Counted from the stretch's first letter, positions 33,667 to 41,772 are shown. The stretch: DNA of 55,379 nt from an uncultured Lachnotalea sp. (GCA_948470255.1 CAOKOS010000013.1:1-55379); one strand, 5' to 3'. Notes: generated by a model not told the origin, from the sequence alone. Made by a program: numbers and translations.

Positions 33667-34341
33667 ATGCCGCAGACAATGTTTGAATCCGTTTATAAAG
33701 AAATGTTTCCTTTTTGGGACAGTATATCAGATACCGACAGAGCTTATGTTTGTCAAAATTCGTATGCTGTGACGTATCCAAAAGGGAAAAACATTCATGA
33801 CGGCAGTGAGTGTTCCGGCGTGATTTTTGTCCGCTCAGGAAGTCTCAGACTTTACATAATGTCAGATGAAGGAAAAGATATTACGCTTTATCGTTTACAC
33901 AAAGGGGACATGTGCATGTTGTCCGCATCCTGTGTACTCGATGCTATTACCTTTGATGTGTTGATAGATGTTGAAGAGGACAGTGAATCTTATGTTATTG
34001 GCGGATCTGCCTTTGCGGCAGTTGCGAAACGAAATCCTGATGTTAAAATATTTGCCCTTGAAACGGCTGTCAGCCGCTTTTCAGATGTGATGTGGGTGTT
34101 GCAGCAAATTCTTTTCATGAGTATGGATAAGCGGCTCGCCATTTTCCTCTCCGATGAATCAGCAAGAACCAATTCCGATACCATTACGTTGACTCACGGA
34201 CAGATTGCCCGGTATATGGGTTCTGCCCGTGAAGTTGTATCAAGAATGTTAAAATATTTTGCCAATGAAGGGATTGTGGAAGTTTCCCGGAAAGGTATTA
34301 AAATCCTTGATAAAAAGCGCCTTCGCAAATTAACTTTCTAG
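33667..34341 (+). CDS. Crp/Fnr-family transcriptional regulator
   Basis: A 224-residue regulator with an N-terminal cyclic-nucleotide-binding-type beta roll (SGVIFVRSGSLRLYIMSDEGKD), a long dimer helix and a C-terminal HTH_Crp domain (LTHGQIARYMGSAREVVSRMLKYFANEGIVEV). It lacks an N-terminal FNR-style cysteine cluster, so an oxygen-sensing Fe-S role is unlikely; the ligand is unknown. An AGGAGA site precedes ATG 33667. Its last 12 nt overlap the convergent thioredoxin gene. A GTGAC/GTCAC dyad in the thioredoxin promoter (34713-34725) is a candidate binding site. Confidence 0.92.
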   Translation: MPQTMFESVYKEMFPFWDSISDTDRAYVCQNSYAVTYPKGKNIHDGSECSGVIFVRSGSLRLYIMSDEGKDITLYRLHKGDMCMLSASCVLDAITFDVLIDVEEDSESYVIGGSAFAAVAKRNPDVKIFALETAVSRFSDVMWVLQQILFMSMDKRLAIFLSDESARTNSDTITLTHGQIARYMGSAREVVSRMLKYFANEGIVEVSRKGIKILDKKRLRKLTF

Positions 34342-34638
34342 CATAGCAAGAATTTCAGGTTTCGGTTTTGCACCTGCTGACTGGCTGGTGATTTGGCCAT
34401 TTTTAATCACAGCCAGAGTCGGAATACTTAAAACTCTAAATGCCTGCGCCAATTCCGGCTCTTTATCCACATTAATTTTTCCCACAAGATATTGAGGGTT
34501 TTCTTTCGCAATTTCATCTACGATGGGGGATACCATGCGGCAGGGCCCGCACCAGTCGGCATAGAAATCCAGAAGTACTGGTTTGCTGCTGTTCTTGACA
34601 GAGTTAAAATTGTTTTTATTTACCACAAGTATGGACAT
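34330..34638 (-). CDS. trxA: Thioredoxin
   Basis: A 102-residue thioredoxin with the redox motif WCGPC and the cis-proline region SIPTLAV. It reduces disulfides in the cytoplasm, using thioredoxin reductase, which is not in the window. The start ATG at 34638 has GGAAGG upstream; a longer frame to 34779 runs through the promoter. It converges on the Crp/Fnr gene with a 12-nt overlap of the coding ends, so one transcript is antisense to the other there. Promoter and dyad at 34685-34725. Confidence 0.95.
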   Translation of the reverse strand: MSILVVNKNNFNSVKNSSKPVLLDFYADWCGPCRMVSPIVDEIAKENPQYLVGKINVDKEPELAQAFRVLSIPTLAVIKNGQITSQSAGAKPKPEILAMLES

Positions 34639-34684
34639 AATCGTTACCTTCCTTTCTGTTTGCAATTTCTTTTTTGTTTTTATC

Positions 34685-34713
34685 AGTATACGGAAAGATA
34701 CCTTTTTGGTCAG
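34685..34713 (-). promoter_or_regulatory. Thioredoxin promoter
   Basis: On the minus strand CTGACC (34713-34708), 17 bp, TATACT (34690-34685). The predicted transcription start is near 34678, about 40 bases before the start codon. Confidence 0.6.
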
Positions 34714-34725
34714 TGACAAAGTCAC
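34713..34725. promoter_or_regulatory. GTGAC-AAA-GTCAC dyad next to the trxA -35 box
   Basis: A perfect 5-bp inverted repeat (34713-34717, 34721-34725) that abuts the weak -35 box; its centre is about 41 bases upstream of the predicted start, the classic class II activator position. The half-site GTGA/TCAC is Crp-like, but the spacing is one base short of the E. coli consensus. Confidence 0.45.
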
Positions 34726-34767
34726 AAGACATGGGAAAATAAAATGGGGATAAGTCCGAAAGGCAAA

Positions 34768-34806
34768 CCATGCAAGCAAGGGTGTTTCCTTGCCAACCTA
34801 TGGCAA
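34768..34806. repeat. Dispersed palindrome, copy 2, in a promoter
   Basis: CCATGCAAGCAAGG (34768-34781) and CCTTGCCAACCTATGG (34788-34803) form a hairpin with a 6-nt loop. The right arm is the reverse complement of the copy-1 arm (101-116) at 15 of 16 positions. A second dyad TTGCCA/TGGCAA (34790-34795, 34801-34806) lies over the -35 box. Confidence 0.65.
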
Positions 34807-34818
34807 CTATGGTATAAT
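34790..34818 (+). promoter_or_regulatory. Promoter of the TIGR03960 operon
   Basis: TTGCCA (34790-34795), 17 bp, perfect TATAAT (34813-34818). The -35 lies inside the palindrome. Confidence 0.7.
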
Positions 34819-34853
34819 AAATTAATTTATGCATAAAACAGAGGAGAACTGCC

Positions 34854-36788
34854 ATGGCAGCACAGCACAAAAACAGCCACCTGGATTTACGTAATAACTA
34901 TGATGGAATGGATGAATATAAGAAAAAACTGGCATTAAGTGACAGGCTTTTATTGAGTGTGGAAAAACCTGCCCGCTATATTGGCGGTGAGGTGAATGAA
35001 GTGATCAAAGATGCTTCTAAAGTAGACGTCCGCTTTGCCATGTGTTTTCCCGATGTATACGAGATCGGCATGTCCCACCTTGGCATCCAGATTCTCTATG
35101 ACATGTTTAACCGCAGGGAGGATGTTTGGTGTGAGAGGGTGTATTCTCCCTGGCTGGATATGGACAAACTTCTTCGGAGGGAGAAGATTCCCCTGTTTAC
35201 TCTGGAAAGCCAGACGCCGGTAAAAGATATGGATTTCCTGGGAATTACCATTCAGTATGAAATGTGTTATACCAACATTCTTCAGATTCTGGATTTGTCC
35301 CATATCCCTCTGTTTTCTGCCGAACGCGGGGAAGACTGCCCTATTGTGATTGGCGGCGGTCCCTGCACTTATAACCCTGAACCTGTCGCAGAGTTTTTTG
35401 ATTTGTTTTACATTGGGGAAGGGGAAACTGTTTATTACGATCTGATTGACCTGTATAAAACAGTACACACAAAAGGAGGCAGCCGTCATACATTTTTGGA
35501 ACTGGCGGCGGAGATTCCGGGAATCTATGCACCGGCTCTTTATGATGTGGAGTATCATGAAGACGGGACTTTGAAATCAATGCAGCCGAACAATCCCCAC
35601 GCGCCCCGGAAAGTGGTGAAACAGCTTGTGATGGACATGGGAAAAGCCCCCTATCCCGAAAGGCCTCTTGTTCCCTATCTGAAAGCAACACAGGACAGGG
35701 TAGTGCTGGAAATCCAGCGGGGATGTATCAGGGGCTGCCGGTTCTGCCAGGCAGGTATGGTATACCGTCCTGTCAGGGAGAGGAGTATCGAAGATTTAAA
35801 GCAATATGCAGTTCAGCTTCTGGAAAGCACAGGACATGATGAAATTTCCCTAAGTTCTTTAAGTTCCAGTGATTATAGCTGTCTGAAGGAATTAGTCACT
35901 TTCCTCATAGAACAGTTTGGGGACAAAGATGTGAATATTTCCCTGCCATCCCTTCGGATCGATGCCTTTTCTTTAGACGTCATGAGCCGGATACAGGATG
36001 TGAAAAAAAGCAGTTTGACTTTCGCGCCGGAAGCAGGAAGCCAGAGGATGAGGAACGTTATCAATAAAGGCTTGACGCAAGAGGTGATTCTCCGGGGAGC
36101 AGCCGAAGCTTTCCAGGGTGGATGGAATAAAGTAAAACTTTATTTTATGCTGGGCCTTCCTACAGAGACGAAGGAAGATATGGAAGGCATTGCGGCGCTG
36201 GCCAACGAGGTTGCAAAAATATATTACGAAATAGTCCCGAAAGAAAACAGGCAGGGGCGGGTGCAGGTGATTTCCAGTACTTCTTTCTTTATACCGAAAC
36301 CCTTTACGCCTTTTCAGTGGGCTTCCATGTTTACCAAAGAAGAGTATTTAGAAAAAGCCCATATCGTAAATGATGCAATGAAAAAGCAGTTAAACCGCAA
36401 AAGCCTTCGCTACAACTGGCATGAAGCGGATGTTTCCGTACTGGAAGGGGTTTTGGCAAGGGGGGACAGGCGAGTAAGCCGTGGGATTTTGGCTGCTTAC
36501 CGTCTTGGCTGCCTTTATGATTCCTGGTCAGAGTGTTTTGACAATGAGAAATGGATAAAGGCTTTTGAAGATGAAGAAATTGATATTGGATTTTACAACC
36601 TCAGAGAGCGTCCGCTTGACGAGCTCCTTCCCTGGGATTTTATTGATACAGGAGTCACAAAAGAATTTTTAAAAAGGGAATGGCAGAGGGCAATGGCAGA
36701 GGCTACCACGCCCAACTGCCGTATTCAGTGTCAGGGATGTGGCGTTAAAAAATTTGGAGGTGGCGTCTGCTTTGAAAATCAGAATTAA
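34854..36788 (+). CDS. B12-binding-type radical SAM protein (TIGR03960)
   Basis: A 644-residue protein with a cobalamin-binding-like N-terminal domain (PDVYEIGMSHLGIQILYDM, VIGGGPCTYNPEP) and a radical SAM domain with the cluster motif RGCIRGCRFCQAG. It belongs to the family nearly always found in clostridia with the DUF2344 gene next to it. The reaction has not been established to my knowledge; an RNA or ribosome-linked modification is suggested by the neighbours rng, rplU and rpmA. GAGGAGA precedes ATG 34854. Its 3' end overlaps the next gene by 17 nt. Confidence 0.92.
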   Translation: MAAQHKNSHLDLRNNYDGMDEYKKKLALSDRLLLSVEKPARYIGGEVNEVIKDASKVDVRFAMCFPDVYEIGMSHLGIQILYDMFNRREDVWCERVYSPWLDMDKLLRREKIPLFTLESQTPVKDMDFLGITIQYEMCYTNILQILDLSHIPLFSAERGEDCPIVIGGGPCTYNPEPVAEFFDLFYIGEGETVYYDLIDLYKTVHTKGGSRHTFLELAAEIPGIYAPALYDVEYHEDGTLKSMQPNNPHAPRKVVKQLVMDMGKAPYPERPLVPYLKATQDRVVLEIQRGCIRGCRFCQAGMVYRPVRERSIEDLKQYAVQLLESTGHDEISLSSLSSSDYSCLKELVTFLIEQFGDKDVNISLPSLRIDAFSLDVMSRIQDVKKSSLTFAPEAGSQRMRNVINKGLTQEVILRGAAEAFQGGWNKVKLYFMLGLPTETKEDMEGIAALANEVAKIYYEIVPKENRQGRVQVISSTSFFIPKPFTPFQWASMFTKEEYLEKAHIVNDAMKKQLNRKSLRYNWHEADVSVLEGVLARGDRRVSRGILAAYRLGCLYDSWSECFDNEKWIKAFEDEEIDIGFYNLRERPLDELLPWDFIDTGVTKEFLKREWQRAMAEATTPNCRIQCQGCGVKKFGGGVCFENQN

Positions 36789-37470
36789 ATTTAGAAAAAC
36801 AGGGATTATGAAATTTATCGGACACCTGGATGTAATGCGTTATTTTCAGAAAGTTAACCGGAGGGCTGGTGTGGATATTGTTTTTTCTGGCGGCTTCAGC
36901 CCCCATCAGATCATGTCTTTTGCAGCGCCGCTTGGGCTGGGACTCACCAGCCAGGGAGAATATTTGGATATGGAAGTGAAATCCTGTGGATCTTCAGAAT
37001 CCATGATCCGGAAAATGAATGATGTCATGGCAGACGGAATGGAAATTTTAAGCTTCCGCCGGCTTCCCGACCAGGCAAAAACAGCCATGTCTGTGGTAGC
37101 TGCCGCCGAATATTTCCTTGGGCCTCGGGAAGATGTCTGGGACAACTGGCAGATGGATATGGAAAGATTCCTCCATCAGGAAACTATTATGGTTTTGAAA
37201 AAAACAAAAAAAAATGAAAAAGAAGTGGATATACGTCCCCTTATTTACAACTGGCAGATGGAAGAAAACGGGGTGCGCCTTATGCTGGCAGCCGGAAGTA
37301 TGGACAATTTAAAACCGGAACTTTTATTGGAGGCGTTTTTTAGATATGGGGGAAGGGATTACATTCCTTATAGTTTCTTTATCCATCGCCTGGAGCTTTA
37401 CGCCTGGAGTGGAGAGGGGAAAGATCGAAATTTGAAAGCGTTGGAGGACTTTGGAGAGGATATTTTATGA
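36772..37470 (+). CDS. DUF2344 radical-SAM-linked protein (TIGR03936)
   Basis: A 232-residue protein of the TIGR03936/DUF2344 family (IRIKFRKTGIMKFIGHLDVMRYFQ, FSGGFSPHQIMSFAAPLGLGL), the partner of the preceding radical SAM protein; in some bacteria the two are fused. Function is unknown. I start at TTG 36772, the family-typical N-terminus, 11 nt after GGAGG; a GTG at 36739 is in frame. The stop overlaps rng (ATGA). Confidence 0.88.
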   Translation: MKIRIKFRKTGIMKFIGHLDVMRYFQKVNRRAGVDIVFSGGFSPHQIMSFAAPLGLGLTSQGEYLDMEVKSCGSSESMIRKMNDVMADGMEILSFRRLPDQAKTAMSVVAAAEYFLGPREDVWDNWQMDMERFLHQETIMVLKKTKKNEKEVDIRPLIYNWQMEENGVRLMLAAGSMDNLKPELLLEAFFRYGGRDYIPYSFFIHRLELYAWSGEGKDRNLKALEDFGEDIL

Positions 37471-38693
37471 GGAAGGTCATTGTCACAAAAACAAAAGATT
37501 CCCTGATTGTGGCAGAAGAAGAAAATGGACGGATTTCCAGCCTTTTTCTTGAGAATTCTGAATCGGTTTCTCTTGTTGGCAGAATTTATGTGGGCCGTGT
37601 CAGCCATATTATGAAAAATATACAGGCTGCTTTTGTGGATGTGGGCCAGGGAACCATTTGTTATTTTCCATTGGAAGATTGGAAAAAATACCCGTCTTCC
37701 GGCATGGAGGGAAGGCAGCTTCATGAAGGAGATGAACTGTTAATCCAGATTGAAAAAGATGCTGTGAAAACAAAGGCTCCTGTTGCGACTACCTTCCTTA
37801 CGTTTACGGGCCAGTATCTTGTGTTGAGAGTTGGAAAGACTGGGATTTTTTTTTCTTCCAGGATTAAAGACATCAACAGAAGAGAATCTTTAAAGGAGCT
37901 TCTATCTCAAAATACAGAAGCTTCTTTTCCGTTCAGTATTATTATACGGACGAATGCCGCTTCTGCTTCTGATACAGCAATTCTTGCAGAACGGCAGTTT
38001 CTCTTATCGGAAGTGGCCCAGATCCTTTCTATTTGGAAAACACGTACAGCGGATACCTTATTATATGAGCCGGAGCCTGCTTTTTTAACAGAGATTTTTA
38101 ACAATCGGATTGAAAGCCTTGACGAGGTTGTGACGGATGATCCGGCGGCCTACCGCCTTATAGAACAAAAAAGGTCGGTCTATATGAAGCAGAATAAAGA
38201 CCCTTCAAGTAAGGAATCTTCCTTGCCCACACTGCGCTTTTATGAAGATGAATATCCTCTGTTTAAGCTTTACAGCCTGGAAACAGTATTCTCCCGGGCG
38301 CTGTCCGAAAAAGTTTGGTTAAAGTCCGGTGGTTTTTTAGTTATCCAGCCCACAGAGGCCCTGGTATCAATTGACGTTAATACAGGAAAGTTTGACGGGC
38401 GGAAAAATTTGGAGGATACTTTTTTTAAAATCAATCTGGAAGCAGCAAAAGAGATTGCCCTTCAGTTAAAGCTCCGAAACCTGTCGGGAATTATTATTAT
38501 TGATTTTATTGATATGACGGCAGAATTACACAGGCAAAAACTTTTGGAAACTCTTTCAGAAGCATTGGAAAAAGATCCAATAAAAACAACAGTCCTGGGA
38601 TTCACACAACTGAATTTAGTAGAAATGACAAGAAAAAAAATAAGAAAGCCGCTCCATGAGCTATTAAGTAAAAGCCCCATAAGATATACTTAA
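37467..38693 (+). CDS. rng: Ribonuclease E/G family, short form
   Basis: A 408-residue endoribonuclease for single-stranded A/U-rich RNA, with S1 domain (VGRIYVGRVSHIMKNIQAAFVDVGQG) and DNase-I-like catalytic domain. The catalytic aspartates fall at D303 (SIDVNTGKF) and D346 (IIIDFIDM), the same numbers as in E. coli RNase E. The protein stops soon after EMTRKKIRKPL: the CPxCxG zinc link that joins dimers in E. coli RNase E/G and the region after it are missing. ATG 37467 overlaps the DUF2344 stop, so translation is coupled. It is the last gene of the run from 34854. Confidence 0.92.
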   Translation: MRKVIVTKTKDSLIVAEEENGRISSLFLENSESVSLVGRIYVGRVSHIMKNIQAAFVDVGQGTICYFPLEDWKKYPSSGMEGRQLHEGDELLIQIEKDAVKTKAPVATTFLTFTGQYLVLRVGKTGIFFSSRIKDINRRESLKELLSQNTEASFPFSIIIRTNAASASDTAILAERQFLLSEVAQILSIWKTRTADTLLYEPEPAFLTEIFNNRIESLDEVVTDDPAAYRLIEQKRSVYMKQNKDPSSKESSLPTLRFYEDEYPLFKLYSLETVFSRALSEKVWLKSGGFLVIQPTEALVSIDVNTGKFDGRKNLEDTFFKINLEAAKEIALQLKLRNLSGIIIIDFIDMTAELHRQKLLETLSEALEKDPIKTTVLGFTQLNLVEMTRKKIRKPLHELLSKSPIRYT

Positions 38694-38823
38694 AAAAATT
38701 AAGCAAAGCCACCAGAAAAACTTTATTGAAAAAGCTTGCCTATATTGTAATTCTTCCTAAAACATGCTAAATTGGTATCCATGGGATGAATACCCAAAAT
38801 ATACCGAATAGGGAGGACGTACA

Positions 38824-39204
38824 ATGAAAAAGCGTATTGCAGCACTTGTATTAGTCATGGCTATGGTAGTTCTGGCTTTAGCCGGATGTGGAGGAAAAGA
38901 TTCTTCTGCACCTGTGGTTGGTAAATGGAAACTGACCACTATTGAGGCGGCTGGTATGACCATGAGCGTTGATGAATTTTTGTCAATGAGCGGCATGAGC
39001 GACACTACCAATGAAATGGAAATCAAGTCCAACGGAAAGTTTAGCATGGAGATGGTAGGCGAAAAAGGTGATGGAAAATGGGAGTGGAAAGACCCCATCT
39101 GTACTCTTACCGATGAAGCAGGCGATTCTGTTGAGGCAGAATATAAAGACGGCAAGATTTCCATGAATTTGGAAGGCGTACTCATGATTTTTGAAAAGAA
39201 ATAA
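38824..39204 (+). CDS. Small secreted lipoprotein
   Basis: A 126-residue lipoprotein: signal peptide with lipobox LAGC (C22), then about 100 residues predicted as beta strands (VGKWKLTTIEAAGMTM..., KFSMEMVGEKGDGKWEW..., EAEYKDGKISMNLEGVLMIFEKK), a small barrel resembling lipocalin-like or DUF-type clostridial lipoproteins. GGGAGGA precedes ATG 38824. It sits alone between rng and rplU, genes that are often direct neighbours, and is probably a single-gene insertion. Function unknown; outer-face location is inferred from the lipobox. Confidence 0.82.
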   Translation: MKKRIAALVLVMAMVVLALAGCGGKDSSAPVVGKWKLTTIEAAGMTMSVDEFLSMSGMSDTTNEMEIKSNGKFSMEMVGEKGDGKWEWKDPICTLTDEAGDSVEAEYKDGKISMNLEGVLMIFEKK

Positions 39205-39264
39205 ACGTTTCATATAAAACTAAATAAAAAAGAGATGCAGGAATTTCTATTGGTGAAAAAACAT

Positions 39265-39293
39265 TTGACAATCATGGAAATTCCTGTTATATT
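39265..39293 (+). promoter_or_regulatory. Promoter of rplU-prp-rpmA
   Basis: Perfect TTGACA (39265-39270), 17 bp, TATATT (39288-39293). The promoter lies inside a 10-bp inverted repeat, CAGGAATTTC/GAAATTCCTG (39238-39247, 39277-39286). Confidence 0.75.
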
Positions 39294-39299
39294 TATAAA

Positions 39300-39376
39300 G
39301 TATGCCGCACAGTGAGGTTAAAAGTTCCGGTTTTGGACACCGTAGCTGGCGAGTAATGATAAATAGGAGGTGCCAT
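39300..39376 (+). ncRNA. Ribosomal protein L21 leader
   Basis: The 77-nt leader between the predicted start (about 39300) and rplU has the GCCGCACAGTGAGGTT, AAGTTCCGG and CACCGTAGCTGGCGAGTAAT blocks I associate with the L21 leader found upstream of rplU in Firmicutes. It probably binds L21 for autogenous control. Identification is from memory of the motif; a covariance-model search was not possible. Confidence 0.75.
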
Positions 39377-39685
39377 ATGTACGCAATTATTGCAACAGGC
39401 GGAAAGCAGTACAAAGTTGCTGAAGGCGATGTCATCAGAGTGGAAAAGCTTGGGGCAGAGGCTGGAGAAACATATACGTTTGATCAGGTTCTGGCTGTAG
39501 GCGGCGATGAACTGACCGTAGGCTGCCCTACTGTGGCAGGTGCGAGTGTTTCTGCAACTGTTATGAACGAGGGCAGGGGCAAAAAGGTTATCGTTTACAA
39601 GTATAAGAGAAAGACTGGATATCATAAGAAAAACGGTCACAGACAAGCTTATACCGAGTTAAAGATTGAAAAAATCAATGCTTAA
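39377..39685 (+). CDS. rplU: 50S ribosomal protein L21
   Basis: A 102-residue large-subunit protein, [25 protein letters not shown] at the N-terminus and the RNA-binding [23 protein letters not shown] at the C-terminus. ATG 39377 is 6 nt after AGGAGG; an upstream in-frame ATG at 39302 is within the leader. First gene of the rplU-prp-rpmA operon. Confidence 0.98.
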   Translation: MYAIIATGGKQYKVAEGDVIRVEKLGAEAGETYTFDQVLAVGGDELTVGCPTVAGASVSATVMNEGRGKKVIVYKYKRKTGYHKKNGHRQAYTELKIEKINA

Positions 39686-39706
39686 TTATTTTTGTAAAGA
39701 AAAACG

Positions 39707-40045
39707 ATGATTGCAGTAAAAATATTTGTGGACTCAAATGGACGATACCGTGGATTTCGCGTATCCGGTCATGCCGGATGCGGCCGGGCGGGAACAGATA
39801 TTGTATGTGCGGCTGTATCTGTGTTGGCACAAAATACAGTCAATGCAATAGAATCTTTTACGGAAGACGATATCTCTTATTCTGTGGAAGACGGGTATCT
39901 GGATTGCCTGTTTACCGGAGGGGCCAGCAAAGAGTCAAAGCTATTGATGGATACTCTGGTACTGGGGGTTGAGGGGATCAGAGACAGCTATCAGGCAGAT
40001 AGGAAAAAAAAGCAGGTTATTCAAATTGTGACTGAGGAGGTGTAA
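39707..40045 (+). CDS. prp: Ribosomal-processing cysteine protease Prp (YsxB)
   Basis: A 112-residue cysteine protease that removes the N-terminal extension of L27, essential for ribosome assembly in Firmicutes with that extension. The catalytic pair H22 (SGHAGCGRAGTD) and C34 (DIVCAAVS) is present at the same positions as in S. aureus Prp. It lies between rplU and its substrate gene rpmA, with only 3 nt to the latter's start. Confidence 0.95.
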   Translation: MIAVKIFVDSNGRYRGFRVSGHAGCGRAGTDIVCAAVSVLAQNTVNAIESFTEDDISYSVEDGYLDCLFTGGASKESKLLMDTLVLGVEGIRDSYQADRKKKQVIQIVTEEV

Positions 40046-40048
40046 AAT

Positions 40049-40339
40049 ATGTTGAAGATAAATCTTCAGTTATTTGCTCACAAAAAAGGTGTAGGTTCCA
40101 CAAAGAATGGCAGGGATTCCGAAGCTAAGAGACTTGGCGCCAAAAGAGCGGACGGACAGTTTGTTTTGGCAGGAAACATCCTTTACAGGCAGCGTGGCAC
40201 TAAAATCCACCCGGGAGTGAATGTAGGCCGTGGCGGTGACGACACATTATTTGCTTTGGTGGATGGTGTGGTGCGTTTCGAGAGAAAAGGCAGGGATAAA
40301 AAGCAGGTTTCTGTATATCCTAAAGTAGTAAACGAATAA
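40049..40339 (+). CDS. rpmA: 50S ribosomal protein L27 with cleavable N-terminal extension
   Basis: A 96-residue L27. The first nine residues, MLKINLQLF, match the Prp cleavage signal, with cutting expected after F9 to expose [15 protein letters not shown], whose N-terminus reaches toward the peptidyl-transferase centre. GAGGAGG precedes ATG 40049. A terminator follows at 40355. Confidence 0.98.
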   Translation: MLKINLQLFAHKKGVGSTKNGRDSEAKRLGAKRADGQFVLAGNILYRQRGTKIHPGVNVGRGGDDTLFALVDGVVRFERKGRDKKQVSVYPKVVNE

Positions 40340-40354
40340 GCCATGTTTCATAGA

Positions 40355-40383
40355 AGCCGGCGCTCCATGCGTCGGCTTTTTTA
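40355..40383 (+). terminator. Rho-independent terminator after rpmA
   Basis: Stem AGCCGGCGC/GCGTCGGCT (40355-40363, 40369-40377, one G-T), loop of 5 nt, then TTTTTT. Confidence 0.92.
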
Positions 40384-40429
40384 CCACTGTAAAAACAGCG
40401 TTTTTTATCGTTACAGTACCGCCTATGTT

Positions 40430-40446
40430 CTTGCCAACTGACGGTA
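40430..40446. repeat. Dispersed palindrome arm, copy 3
   Basis: CTTGCCAACTGACGGTA is the reverse complement of TACCGTCAGTTGGCAAG, matching the copy-1 arm (98-114) at 15 of 17 positions. No full second arm is present. It lies between the rpmA terminator and obgE, and its TTGCCA (40431-40436) could serve as a -35 with GCTATA at 17 bp. Confidence 0.55.
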
Positions 40447-40488
40447 AATTGCTGCTATATCACTATTCACAGAAAGGAAAACATCAGA

Positions 40489-41772
40489 ATGTTTGCGGAC
40501 AGTGCAAAAATTTTTATTAAATCCGGAAAGGGCGGAGATGGCCATATCAGCTTCCGGCGGGAATTGTATGTTCCCAATGGCGGCCCGGATGGTGGAGACG
40601 GCGGCCGTGGAGGAGATGTAATCTTTGAAGTTGACAAAGGATTAAATACACTGACGGATTTTCGTCATGTAAGAAAATATGTGGCAACCAATGGACAGGA
40701 AGGCGGAAAAAGGCGGTGTCATGGAAAAGACGGCCAGGATTTGATAATTAAAGTACCAGAAGGAACCATTATCAAAGAGTTTGAGACGGGAAAAGTCATT
40801 GCTGATATGTCTGGCGGAAATACCCGGGAAATTATCCTGAAAGGAGGACGGGGAGGCAGTGGCAACATGCACTATGCCACATCTACCATGCAGGTGCCGA
40901 AATACGCACAGCCAGGGCAAGAGGGACAGGAACTTTGGGTTCTTCTTGAGCTGAAAGTGATTGCCGATGTGGGACTTGTCGGTTTTCCCAATGTGGGGAA
41001 GTCAACCCTTCTTTCCAGAGTCAGCAATGCGCATCCTAAAATTGCAAATTACCATTTTACAACTTTAAATCCTCATTTAGGCGTCGTTGATTTAGATGAC
41101 CATGAAAGTTTTGTGATGGCAGATATTCCAGGACTTATTGAGGGGGCTTCTGAAGGGGTTGGACTGGGCCATGCATTTTTAAAGCATATTGAAAGGACGA
41201 AAGTATTGATTCATATGGTAGATGCCGCTTCCACGGAGGGACGGGATCCGGTAGAAGATATCTATACCATCAATGAAGAACTGAAAAAGTATAATCCCGC
41301 TCTTCTTTCCAGACCCCAAGTGATTGCGGCCAACAAAATAGATGCCGTTAGTTCGCCGGAAGAGCCTATGCAGAGGATTCAGAAGGCTTTTAAAGAACAG
41401 GGAATAGAGGTGTTTGCAATTTCAGCAGTCAGCGGCCATGGCGTTGGGGAATTGCTTCATCATGTTTATGGGATTCTTCAAAAAATGGACGATACCCCGG
41501 TGGTTTTTGAACGAGAATTTGATCCGAAAGATTTAATTACAACAGATACGCTTCCTTATACAGTGGAAAAATTAGAAGACGGTATTTATAGTGTGGAAGG
41601 GCCTAAAATCGAAAAAATGTTAGGTTATACCAACCTTGACTCTGAAAAAGGATTTGAGTTTTTTCAAAGATTCTTAAAAACGAATGGAATTTTAGACGCT
41701 TTAGAAAAAGCAGGAATAGAAGAGGGCGATACGGTAAAAATGTATGGCCTGGAATTTGATTATTATAAATAA
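40489..41772 (+). CDS. obgE: GTPase Obg
   Basis: A 427-residue ribosome-assembly and stress GTPase: glycine-rich Obg domain (KGGDGHISFRRELYVPNGG...), G domain with G1 GFPNVGKST, switch FTTLNPHLG, G3 DIPGLIEGASEGVGLGHAFL and NKID, and a C-terminal OCT domain. AGAAAGGA precedes ATG 40489. It has the usual place after rplU-rpmA but is separated by a terminator, so is transcribed independently; yhbY follows 14 nt later. Confidence 0.98.
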   Translation: MFADSAKIFIKSGKGGDGHISFRRELYVPNGGPDGGDGGRGGDVIFEVDKGLNTLTDFRHVRKYVATNGQEGGKRRCHGKDGQDLIIKVPEGTIIKEFETGKVIADMSGGNTREIILKGGRGGSGNMHYATSTMQVPKYAQPGQEGQELWVLLELKVIADVGLVGFPNVGKSTLLSRVSNAHPKIANYHFTTLNPHLGVVDLDDHESFVMADIPGLIEGASEGVGLGHAFLKHIERTKVLIHMVDAASTEGRDPVEDIYTINEELKKYNPALLSRPQVIAANKIDAVSSPEEPMQRIQKAFKEQGIEVFAISAVSGHGVGELLHHVYGILQKMDDTPVVFEREFDPKDLITTDTLPYTVEKLEDGIYSVEGPKIEKMLGYTNLDSEKGFEFFQRFLKTNGILDALEKAGIEEGDTVKMYGLEFDYYK

